Below are positions 23,165-33,606 of a stretch of 64,000 bases of DNA, in pieces. Position 1 is the stretch's first letter, and each line of letters begins with the position of its first letter. The DNA lies in contig NC_037270.1 in the NCBI RefSeq assembly GCF_000002425.4, positions 8,728,494 to 8,792,493 on the forward strand. Direction: 5' to 3'. The translations under genes and the position numbers were made by a program. This DNA is from Physcomitrium patens. Lineage: Eukaryota; Streptophyta; Bryopsida; Funariales; Funariaceae. Under the pieces are notes generated by a model. The model did no database searches, was not told the DNA's origin, and worked only from the letters and a program-made list of their open reading frames with translations.

Positions 23165-23255
23165 CTTGGTCTTTCTTATTTCAAGACTTGATTGAGCAAT
23201 TAGTGGCAACCAATAACCTATTCCTTTCTTGAGACAAACTCTCTCTACCCCGACA
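21973..23255 (-). repeat. LTR-like repeat B (1.28 kb) inside the integrase part of chromovirus 3
   Basis: An inverted copy of the A/C family, starting TGTCATAC and ending CCCCGACA on the plus strand. It is flanked by ACGT and ATGT, a likely 4-bp target duplication. A long TA run (about 23114-23160) lies within it. Confidence 0.65.
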
Positions 23256-25840
23256 ATGTGGGTGATAAGGTATAGTTACTTTGTTGCAATATCAAGACTA
23301 TTCATCTTTGTAATAACTTGGACTATTGTAGGCTTAGACCATTTTCTATTTCTACACAAGTCAATTTAGTTTCATATTGTTTATACCTATCGGAGTCAAT
23401 AAAAATCCATCTAGTATTCCACATGTCTCTTCTTGAACCATACAAGACAGTGGATATACCAATAATAAGATATGTACCACTTGAAAGAAGTTATGAAGGC
23501 CTCAACAATGATCAAATAACAAGGTCATTTTTCTGCCCTGATATGGGATACTATCGATGGTTGAGAAGGCCTATCAACTATCTTCAAGAAAGCAAAGATC
23601 GGAGTATGTGACAAATATAATTTGTCGTATCTTAGATTTCTTCAATATATGAAGACTGCTCTTCATAGAACTCATTCCTAGAATGAGGGAGAATGTCATG
23701 AACATACATATATAAACCAATAATTACTTATATGATTTAGATAATAGTAGATAAAAGAGGTTAATTCCATAATATCTTCTATAGAAGCTTTTTAGAAACT
23801 TCATAGACACTATTTTGACTTTATAGATGTCTTTAGTTGACTTTTTAGATTAGAAACATAGTCAATAAGTTGGCCATGTACCATATATATTAATAGCTTG
23901 AAGAACAAGATAACTATGTGGTCTTTTGGCAAAACCTTGTCTTTTGGCAATAAGCCATTCCAGTTTTTTTTTAATATACGTACTTTTTTATTTCTATTTT
24001 GTCACTTTTTCTTTGATACGGATTTCATTGGTTTATGCATCATCTTCTAATTCATGTTCTTGAAAAGGTGCTAGTTTATGAATTTGAATTGATCTAATAA
24101 GTGACAAATTGGCATTTGAGATTAACACTTAATCACCCTCCCAAAAGGTCTTGTGTTGCTGATGGTTATCTATATACTACTTCTTTCGATTTCTGAATAG
24201 TAAAGAGGTAATGTCATGCCTTTTGTAAGGCTATTGTAAGCCGTTATATAAATTCCTATGTTGTTAGATTGTTGGTGTCGATGGGACAATGGAGAGTTGT
24301 TAACATAATTAGATGTTGAATAGTATTAAAAAAAAAATGGTGAATGACTTGTACTTGCTTAAATACTACCTTTGTAAGCAAACTCCAAGGGCGTGAAGTA
24401 TTGATTCTAATCATTATGATGAATCACTACAAATGCCTATACCATATCCTCTAAAGTTTGATTTGCATGCTCTGTTTGCCTATCTATTTGGAGATGGAAG
24501 ATTGTAGACATTCCAAGTCCTGTACCTAATAGCTTAAATAAGGCTTATCAAAAACTTCTTAAGAATCATGGATCTCAATCTAAAATGAAGACACAAGATA
24601 ATCCATGGTGATAAAAGATAGTATCAAAGAAGACTCATGCAAGCATTACAATATCGATATCCAAGCAGATTGCACCCAAATAAAGTTGCTTCAAGAATTG
24701 ATCTACAAAGACGACAACCGCAATATGATTATGACGCATCTATAGCAAACACATAATGAGATCCATAGTCACCTACTTCCAATATACTGTAAGCAGCATA
24801 ATTGGCTGCAATAGTCTAGGAGATGCTGTATTGTTGAGATCGAAAGAATTTACCTTAAGAAAATATTGGGCTTCTGGCTGCTACTAAATGCTCAATCAAA
24901 TCTAAGATATTAAATTTTTGAGTTTATATATATAATATTTTTCCTTTTAGGACAATTACATCAAAACATAAGCCTAAGTACAAAAACAAATCCAAATATA
25001 TGATAAAATATCTTAAAACTTTATATATCCTTATGGAATTTTTTTTCTGAACTTCAATAATTCATATCTCACAATTTAACCATTCAAATAAATTAAAATT
25101 TTATAAGAAGTACTAATATACTTTCAATAACTATTAAAACAAATTTTAACTACAAATTTATTACGGATCTTAAGATATTACTAAAATCCTAATAATAGCT
25201 TCAAATCCTTACTTACATACACTTGCATTCAATTTTCTTAATATCTCATAAACTGAATATTCAAATACTATAAAACTTTTATCTATAGCTTTTTAATCTA
25301 ATAACACATACTTATAGAAATTTTTAGCTAAAAATTCATTCAAAACTCAAGATATGGCTCTAATCATTACTATCAACAAAACAACTCACTTACTATCTTT
25401 GAATTACATGTTTTGTTTTTAACACCTTATAACTCCTTCATCTAGATTTAGAACTCATCAAACAATATATGAAAAGTATAGTCAAGAAAGTGTTCTCTCC
25501 AATCCCAATTGTCAATTCTTTGTTGCTCTCCATAACCATATGTTATGCCTCAAAGAATGATAGTAGATATGAAATTGACACCTTAATTTTGAGTGCCTAT
25601 AATTCCTTCATAGAAATTCTAAATCACACAAAATTTGCACTTGAATCATATTCAAAAATCTAAACTTTTTGACTTTAGCCTCCAAAGCTCAAATGACCTT
25701 GGAAGAAAAATCCTAATTCCTAATAAGGCCTCAGGCAACCTCCTGGAAGTCCATTGGACATGACATTCAATCAATAGGGATGAAGATCTTTACCTCTTAC
25801 TTTCATCGAATCATACCTTACTTTCATTCTTCTCAATAAG

Positions 25841-26401
25841 TGTCAAGGACAAGAACTCGATGAAAAAACAATTTAGACAAGTGAACCTTCACTCAAAGAG
25901 AGGTAACAAAATATATATAAACAAGTATATATATTGAAATAGAAACTGGAATGGCTATTGCCAAAAGACAAGAAAACTAGAGACCCTTGAAACTAGATTG
26001 GAAGCAAGAAAGGAGTTGACAAGAGTGAAGAAGCCTTCACTCTTGTCTCTATATATACTATCTAACTAGGGGCTACGTGGCGACATTCTATAGGACCTCC
26101 AATATGTGTTGATTTTGTAGGACACATGCCTTGACTTACAAGGTAAGTTTTTCTACGTGTGGGCCACATAGTTAGCTTGATCTTCAAGCTAACAACATGT
26201 GTGGCACATGGCCAACTTGTTGACCACATTTCTAATCCAAAAAGTCAATTAAAGACACCTATGAAGTCAAAGCAGCGTCTAAGAAGCTTTTAAGAAGCTT
26301 CCATATTAAATATTATAGAATTAACTAACTTTTACCTACTTTTACTTACTTCTACCTATTTATATATGTAATTATTAGCTTACATGATTATGGTCGTGAC
26401 A
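25841..26401 (-). repeat. 3' LTR of chromovirus 2
   Basis: This 561-bp partner of 31676-32235 is close to it in sequence. Its self-primer sequence is at 26026-26016 on the minus strand. Confidence 0.9.
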
Positions 26402-26443
26402 TTACCCCTCCCTTCTAGAGACGAGTTCCACGAGGAGTGGTCA

Positions 26444-26794
26444 TCATATGTTGAGAAAATCTATGATGCGACGAATTGTATTTGCTACATACTTTGATCT
26501 TTGTTCTCTTCGAAGATGATTGTTAGGACCTCTTAACCATCGGTAGTGTTCCATACCAGGGCGGGAAGACGACCCAGTTATTTGATCATTGTTGAGGCCT
26601 TCATAACTTCTTTCGAATAGAATATTTGGAACACCATCAGGAGTTGTTCCTATCTCTAGCAAAATCACCAAACATCGGGAGTCCCTTCTCAAATCGTGAT
26701 ACCAAACGCGTTGTATCTCGCCATCTATTCGAGGAAGAACATGTCGTTCTTGAAGATCTTCATCTCGATTACATCGTCTTGAAGGTTGTGACAA
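26444..26794 (-). CDS. Extra frame of chromovirus 2 between chromodomain and 3' LTR
   Basis: This uninterrupted 116-residue frame is rich in Arg and Asp. Its C-terminal part (EHYRWLRGPNNHLRREQR, then a segment ending IRRIIDFLNI) matches the corresponding frame in chromovirus 1 and remnants in 3 and 5. A segment SYEGLNNDQIT is shared with chromovirus 3. It has no signal peptide or membrane segment, so it does not look like an envelope protein. Confidence 0.55.
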   Translation of the reverse strand: MSQPSRRCNRDEDLQERHVLPRIDGEIQRVWYHDLRRDSRCLVILLEIGTTPDGVPNILFERSYEGLNNDQITGSSSRPGMEHYRWLRGPNNHLRREQRSKYVANTIRRIIDFLNI

Positions 26795-26999
26795 TCATAA
26801 TGTCTCATCCGGCAGATCAACAAATGAAGGTTCTTGAGTTGAATCCGCTGGTTGTTGGTTCTCTATCTCTTGAGCATCACTACTACAACGAAGCTACGAA
26901 CAAGAATTGAAAGTAGATTGTGATCTTGCCTAGATGTTGTTTCTTTTATAAAGAAGGTTTTCATCTTGATTTTGATGGATGTCGTCGATGAAAAGCCTC

Positions 27000-29900
27000 C
27001 ACCGCCTTCGCTGCATTTACAAAATTTTTTATTGGCTTCCATGTGCGTTCACTAATACCATATCCGTGCCAATGGACAAGATATTCTAATTTATTTCAGC
27101 GTCGCCTTGAATCTAGGACTTCTTCTACTTCAAACTCTTCATTATTGTCCACTTCTATAGGAGGAAGTGGAGCTTATCGTCTTCTTGGTATGTCCATTGT
27201 CTTGTTTGGTTTAAGAAGAGACACGTGGAATACTGGATGGATTTTCATTGATTCCGGTAGATGTAAAGGATATGCAACTGGATTGATTTGTGCAGAAATA
27301 GAAAATGGTCCCAACCTTCGATAGTCCAACTTGTCACAAGGACGAGTGGTCTTGATATTGCGATGAAGTAGCCATACCTTATCACCCAAGATGAATGATG
27401 GTTGTTCCTTTTGATAGACATCCGCATTGATCTTTTGTTGTTCTTGAGCATCTTTTAACTGCGCCTTCATCGTTGCATGTAGCTCTGATAAATGAATTGC
27501 CAAAACTTTCGCAACAAGATTATCAACTTTTGAAAAGTCAAAAGTATCAAGTCGTGGATGATAACCATAATTAGCAAAAAAAGGTGTTTGTTTTGTAGAA
27601 GAATGTACCGTCTTATTATAAGCAAACTCTGCCAATGGCAAAAGAGTTGTCCAATCATTTTGTTGGTAATTAATGGTACATCTTAAATATTACTCCAAAA
27701 CTTGATTAACATGCTCCATTTGTCCATCAGTTTGAGGATGGAATGCGGAAGATAGTTTTATATCCACTTTAAGAATCTTGAAAAGAGTTTGCCAAAATCT
27801 TGATACAAATTGAGTTCTCCTATCTGATATAATATCCTTGGATAATCGATGATAGCAATAGATATTGTCAAGAAAGAGCTTAGCTGTTTCTTCACCTGTG
27901 ATAGATTTTGTATATGGTATAAAATGTGCCATCTTGGTAAAACGATCTACTATCACGAATATAGAGTCATAAGAATCTGAGATTAGAAGATCCGTGATGA
28001 AGTCTATAGAAACAGAAGACCATGGTTGGTCTGGAATGGATAATGGCTGAAGAAGTCCAAAAGGTTGATGACGAGGAGTTTTTGATCTTGAGCAAACATC
28101 ACATGATTGTACAAAATCTTTAACTGCTTTCCACATTTGAGGCCACCAAAAATCCCTAGATATCAGCTCCAAAGTCTTATTATATCTAAAATGTCCTGCT
28201 GCTGGGAAGTCGTGACGAGCTTGAAGAATACGTAAATGTGCTTCGCCTTCTGGAACATATAGGCATCCTTCGAAATAGAATAGATTGTTCTTAAATTCAA
28301 ATTTAGATAGATCATGAGATTTAGAAGAATTGTTCTTGATATCATGAACAAGAGGGTCTAAAGACATACTTAACTGGACTTGCTTAAGAAAAGTTAAATC
28401 AACAGTCAATGTTGATTTTATTGCTCGAAGATGAAATTGCTCCGGCTTCAAGAGAACCGTTCTTTGTTGCTCAAAAGCTGCATCTCCTTCTTTTGGTACA
28501 AGATAAGAACGTCTAGATAAGGTATTGGATAAACCTTGTTGTTTTCTTGGCCGATAAGTGATGATGAACTCAAATCTTGATAAAGACATGCTCCAACGAG
28601 CTTGGCGATGATTTAATATGCGTGCTAACATAAAATATTCGAGGTTCTTGTGATCTGTATACACAATGACTGGACTAGAAGCACCTTCTAGATAATGATG
28701 CCATTCTTGAAAAGAATCCACAATTACAACAAGTTCTTTGTCGTAGATTTCATAATTGATTTCTGCTGCTGAGAATTTTCTTGAATGAAAGGCTATTGGA
28801 TGAAGTTTGTCATCTGTTCCCATTTGTGATAAAACCGCACCCAGAGCAAAGTCCGATACATCTGTTTTCATAAAGAATGCTTTGAAAAAATCAAAACGAT
28901 ACAAGATTGATGCAGAAACAAACGCTTTCTTTAAAGATTCAAAAGCAACTTCCGCTTCTTGATTCCATTGGAGTTTGTCTTTACAAGTCAAATGTATAAG
29001 TGGAGCTGCAATTCGAGAGAAGTCTTTGATGAAGATCCGATAGTAGTTGGCAAATCCTAAAAAACATTAGACATCTCTAACCATTTTTGGGATCTTTCAA
29101 TCTATAATAGTTTGAACTTTCTTAAGATCCATCATAAGTTCATCATTTGAAATGATGTAACCTAAGAAATCGACTTAAGTAGTGTAGAATACACACTTTT
29201 TTTATCTTGGCATAGAGTCCTGCATCTCTTAATTTTTGTAACACACGACTAACATGAAGTTCATATTCTTCTAAATTCTTAAAATAGAACAAGATGTCTT
29301 CTACATAACAGACCACAAAATCGTCCAAAAACTCTCGAAAAACATCATTCATTAGATGTTGAAAACCTACTGGTGCATTTGTAAGTCCAAAAGGCATGAC
29401 GTTGTATTCAAAATGTCCATACCTAGTTCGAAACGTAGTCTTCCATTCATCTCCTTCTTTCATGCGTATTAGATTGTATGCTCTCCGAAGATCTATTTTT
29501 TTATAGATCTTAGCTTGATTCAGCTGATCAAGAAGTCTAGATATTAAAGGTAGTGGATACCTGTTTTTGATGGTAATCTTTTTGAGTCCTCAATAATCAA
29601 CACACATCTGCAATGATCCATCTTTTTTCTTCACAAATAGAATTGGAGCTCCTGTTGGAGATTTAGAATGGCGTATGAAATTCTTGGCTAGATTTTCTTC
29701 AATATACTCCTTGAGTTCAGCCAACTCATTTTGTGATAAACTATAGATTGGTCCAAATGGAGGTTGTGCTCCTTCTTGAAGGTCGATTGAGCAATCATAG
29801 GGACGATATTCCGGGAGTGTATCCACATTTTTTTTTTCAAATACATCTTGAAATTCTTAATATTGGCTTGGAATGCTACTTGAAGTCTTTTCACCAGTAG

Positions 29901-30450
29901 AAACGGGTGTAGCATAAATAATGTATGATGATTCTTTCATAGTAGCATGCAAAAAAGCTTTTGTACCTATAAATGCGGGTTTAATTGAACTGGACTTATG
30001 ACTCTCTACTTGATTAACTACACTATTAGTTATACTTTTAGAAAAAGTAAGAGTTCGAGAAATCCAGTCTATTTGAGGGTTGTATTTTTCTAATCACGAT
30101 AAACCTAAAATGAATGGATTAAAAAGAGATCTAATAATATTAAATACTACAAAACTATAATGACTATTGATTATTACTTCTATAGGAAGGGTTTTGTGAG
30201 TAATATCTCCAGAAGACAATGGACGACTATCTATGACTTCTACATGAACAGGTTTAGTTTCCTTTACTAAAAATATGCTATGTCTTTTAGTAAATTCTTC
30301 ATCTAAAAAATACGCTGAGGCTCTTGAATCTAACAAGGAAGAGACTTTGTAATGTTTAGGTCCTAAAATAACATTTAATGTAAAACAAGGAGAGGGCTCT
30401 GAGGAGAAAATAGGACCTTTACTAGATCTTGTGCAAGGTTCCAGCCGCAT
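27000..30450 (-). pseudogene. pol region of chromovirus 2: PR, RT, RNase H, IN, chromodomain
   Basis: Protease is near 30330 (FLDEEFTKRHS). Reverse transcriptase shows [10 protein letters not shown], and RNase H shows DVSDFALGAVLSQM at about 28855. The integrase finger contains FWWPQMWKAVKDFVQSCDVC, and the core shows SIDFITDL. The integrase end ([15 protein letters not shown]) leads into a chromodomain (EVEEVLDSRRR, LVHWHGYGISERTW). It is a fossil with several breaks. Confidence 0.9.
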
Positions 30451-30529
30451 GGTTCCTATTGTAGCTGGACAAACTCGTTTTCTGACATATTGTCTTCTTT
30501 CACAGCCATACTCCTCATTTTGTGATGGC

Positions 30530-31463
30530 ATTGTTTCTTTGGACAATGTTGAGTAGTGTGCTTTGATTCTCCACAATATAAACATAATCCTTCTTGACGA
30601 TGACGAGTCTTTTCTTATTCAGTAAGAGGTTTGAAACGTACTACATCAATTTGCATATCCTCTACTTCCGAATGTATGTGTTGAAGAGGTGTTGGTATTG
30701 CCATTGAATTATAGTAATATTGAGGTCCACTTGTACGGTTCTCAGATCGAAATTCAAAAAGGCAATTGTCACACTTCACAGCAAAGTCAATTGCTTGACT
30801 CAATGTTTGAGGATCAGGTAAGTTGAGCATTAATTTTTTTACCTCATATTGTAATCTGTAGAGAAATTGGCTAATAAGTGCAGCATCATCCCACTTGATA
30901 TCAGTTGCACGTTGTCAAAATTATGAAGCATATAACGTTACTGATCGATTGTCTTGTCGTAAAATACGGATCTTATTGGTTGCAACATGAATTACATCAT
31001 GTTCTCCATATATGGATCGAAACTCCGCCAAAAAAGCCTCTAGATTATCCAATATTGGATCTTGTCGTTCAAGAAAAGATGAAAATCACGATAGTGCTGA
31101 ACCTAAAAGAAGCGTACCAATGAATCTAACTTGTGATCTTAGAGTTGGATAGCTTTGGGGTTGAAGTTCAATTACAAGTTACACTTGATTGATAAATCCT
31201 CAAAACTTGGATCTGGTGCCATCAAACTTCTCGAATAGCGCAATTCTTGGTTCTCTAACATTTGAAGGGCGTTCCACCATAAGAGAAAGGACATGGTTTG
31301 GTGCAGATGTTGAAGCAACTCCAACCATTTCTATATCTTCACTTACTGCCAATCTAGTTGTTCCTTGTGGTGGTAAATAGAGTTGATGCATCAAAAGCAT
31401 TAACTCCCTCAATTGCTCTTGCATTTGTGCCATTGCACTCTTCATTTCGAGATGTTCTGCCAT
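30530..31463 (-). pseudogene. gag region of chromovirus 2
   Basis: It begins MAEHLEMKSAMAQMQEQLRE, then a capsid-like FEKFDGTRSKF motif and a zinc knuckle CLYCGESKHTTQHC near its end. It is related to the gag of chromovirus 1 and shares the same start with chromovirus 3. It is broken. Confidence 0.8.
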
Positions 31464-31662
31464 GATAACACTTAGAAGACAGAAGATGTCTAATATCGCT
31501 CAAGAGAAATAGAAGAAAGGACTTGACGACAAAGAAAATGATAAGGACAATATCAATTTAGAAGAAGGTAATCCGCAACTTCTAATATGCTTGTATCTTA
31601 TCAAGAAAAAGGGATAATCTACTCTTAATCAAGATTGGACAAAGCTCTGATATTGTAGGTGT

Positions 31663-31673
31663 ACTCTTGTCAA
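31663..31673 (-). other. Putative self-priming primer-binding site of chromovirus 2
   Basis: TTGACAAGAGT starts exactly two bases after the 5' LTR. It is perfectly complementary to ACTCTTGTCAA at the predicted transcript start (31860-31850). A TATCAGAGC motif follows 23 bases after the LTR. Confidence 0.7.
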
Positions 31674-31675
31674 TT

Positions 31676-32235
31676 TGTCAAGGACAAGAAATCGATGAAA
31701 AAACAATTCAGACAAGTGAGCCTTTACTCAAAGAGAGGTAACAAAATATATATAAACAAGTATTTATATTGAAATAGAAATGGAATGGCTATTGCCAAAA
31801 GACAAGAAAACTAGAGACCCTTGAAACTAGACTAGAAGCAAGAAAGGAGTTGACAAGAGTGAAGAAGCCTTCACTCTTGTCTCTATATATACTATCTAAC
31901 TAGGGGCTACGTGGCAACATTCTATAGGACCTCCAATATGTATTGACTTTGTAGGACACATGCTTTGACTTACAAGGCAAGTTTTTCTATGTGTGGGCCA
32001 TATAGTTAGCTTGATCTTCAAGCTAACAATATGTGTGGCACATGGCCAACTTGTTGACCACGTTTCTAATCCAAAAAGTCAATTAAAGACACCTATGAAG
32101 TCAAATCAGTCTCTAAGAAGCTTCTAAGAAGCTTCCATATTAAATATTATAGAATTAACTTACTTTTACCTACTTTTACTTATTTCTACTTATTCGTATA
32201 TGTAATTATTAGCTTACATGATTATGGCCGTGACA
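31676..32235 (-). repeat. 5' LTR of chromovirus 2
   Basis: The 560-bp LTR on the minus strand begins TGTCACGGCCATAATC and ends CTTGACA. The TATA box is at 31891-31884. Thirty-one bases later ACTCTTGTCAA (31860-31850) starts, within a 13-bp perfect stem hairpin whose upstream arm reads GACAAGAGTGAAG. Confidence 0.9.
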
Positions 32236-33606
32236 ATAAGTCTCCTAATAGTTTATATTTTCATCTTTAGATTTCAACCTTCTTTTAAGTTTTATACTAA
32301 ATATCTAAATCTTATATAATATAAATATTATAATCAAAATAGATAAACTTCCAAAAAAAGTTTCTTATATCAACTCTTTTTAAATTTACTTATTAACCAG
32401 TCTAATCCACATCAAGACTTACAAACATTATATATTTTTTAAATTAATTTTTATATACTATAAGCAACTATAATATGACAGCGTTGTGTATTTTATTATG
32501 TTGACATAAATCACAAGAGTATACAAAGGCTCAAGCATCACGATCCAAACCTACCTAAAACCATATCCTTGAGATTGGTTCTAAAGTCTTCTCTCATCCT
32601 AGATGTCTAAATATTGGGATTTCATATTCTTCTTGAAGCATGCACATCTGGAATTTAGCATTGTTAGATATATAAATTCGCTTCTTGAAACAAAGCAAGC
32701 CAGTACTAAGAGTGTAATCTTAAAATTGTATATAGCCCACCTTCAGCCAATCACTAACCATCTTGAAATAAGCATCCTGATACACTGCTTCTTTCTATTT
32801 TGCCTCTTTGGTTAAATCTATAATGACACTACTAATGGTAGCAACTTTTGCTTTGTCTCCCAAATTGTCCTTCAAGTCTAGATTTTGTGATAAGTTGTCT
32901 AGCACAGTATGTTGTCTCCCTTCCTTATACTTAAGCTGGATATTAAAAAGGTGCAACTATTCTTTTCAATGATAATAGTACAATTTTATATTTTTCAAAT
33001 GTAAATCATGTAGCAAGGATCGACGGTCAATCCAAATAACCATTGGCTTCTTCAATAGATAGTGTCGTCACACCTTTGTGGTATGTATAATTGCTAATTA
33101 TTCTTGATCACGTGCAAAGTAATTGCGCTTTGGCCTTCTAAACTTGTGTGATATATATGCCACATGTTGAAGTCTCCTACCAAAGTTTTGTTGAGGGACC
33201 GCTCTAATAGGAAAGTTAATAATATTAATGTCAAGTATACAAAGAAGATTAGGATTATATGATTGTAATATTAGAAGAATAAAGTGTGTCTCTTTCAACT
33301 TATTAAAGGCATTTTGCTACTCTAGTTTATATTCAAATGAAGCATCCTTCTCTAATAGCTTTGTCAATGAGACAACAATGTGTTCAAATCACCAAACAAA
33401 ATGGCAATAATATCTAACAACTTTAGAAGTTGGCCAATCTTCCAGTGCTTTCACCTTATCTTGATCCATGTGCATACCTTTGGAAGACATCACATGCTCC
33501 AAAAAGGTAACTTCTGACTTCCAAAGTTTACATTTTAATTGCTTACAATAGAAGCGACTATCTAGTAGCCAATACAACACTTCTTGTAGGTGTTGTTCAT
33601 GCTTTT

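Larger units (their letters stand above)
17002..24065 (+). mobile_element. Old chromovirus 3, inserted in gypsy 4
   Basis: A plus-strand element of the chromovirus 2 family. Its 5' LTR (17002-18812) is split by repeat A, and its 3' LTR is 23694-24065. The target duplication is AGATG/AGGTG at 16997-17001 and 24066-24070. Inside are a gag start (about 19018), reverse transcriptase (about 19500-20200), RNase H (about 20455-20660), integrase (about 21100-21960) and the end of integrase plus the extra 3' frame (23318-23611, MGYYRWLRRPINYL). Repeat B lies within the integrase part. It is broken at very many places and strongly CpG-depleted, and much older than chromovirus 2. Confidence 0.85.
25841..32235 (-). 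mobile_element. Fairly young Ty3/gypsy chromovirus 2
   Basis: This 6.4-kb minus-strand element has LTRs at 25841-26401 (3') and 31676-32235 (5') and a perfect 5-bp target duplication, ATAAG, at 25836-25840 and 32236-32240. A polypurine tract (minus-strand AGAAGGGAGGGGTAA) touches the 3' LTR. From right to left it holds gag from 31463 with a zinc knuckle (about 30590-30530), protease (about 30330), reverse transcriptase (29826-29143), RNase H and integrase (28991-27174), chromodomain (about 27160-27000) and the extra 3' frame (26794-26444). The LTRs differ at roughly 5 percent of sites by eye. It is nearly complete in layout but broken at about ten places. It lies in repeat C. Confidence 0.95.
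24832..32480 (+). repeat. LTR-like repeat C (1.25 kb), split by chromovirus 2
   Basis: The two parts, 24832-25840 and 32241-32480, line up with the start and end of repeat A. It starts TGTTGAGATCG and ends AATATGACA. It is flanked by GTAT and GCGT, which would be a 4-bp duplication changed by CpG decay. It sits in the integrase part of gypsy 4. Confidence 0.65.
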
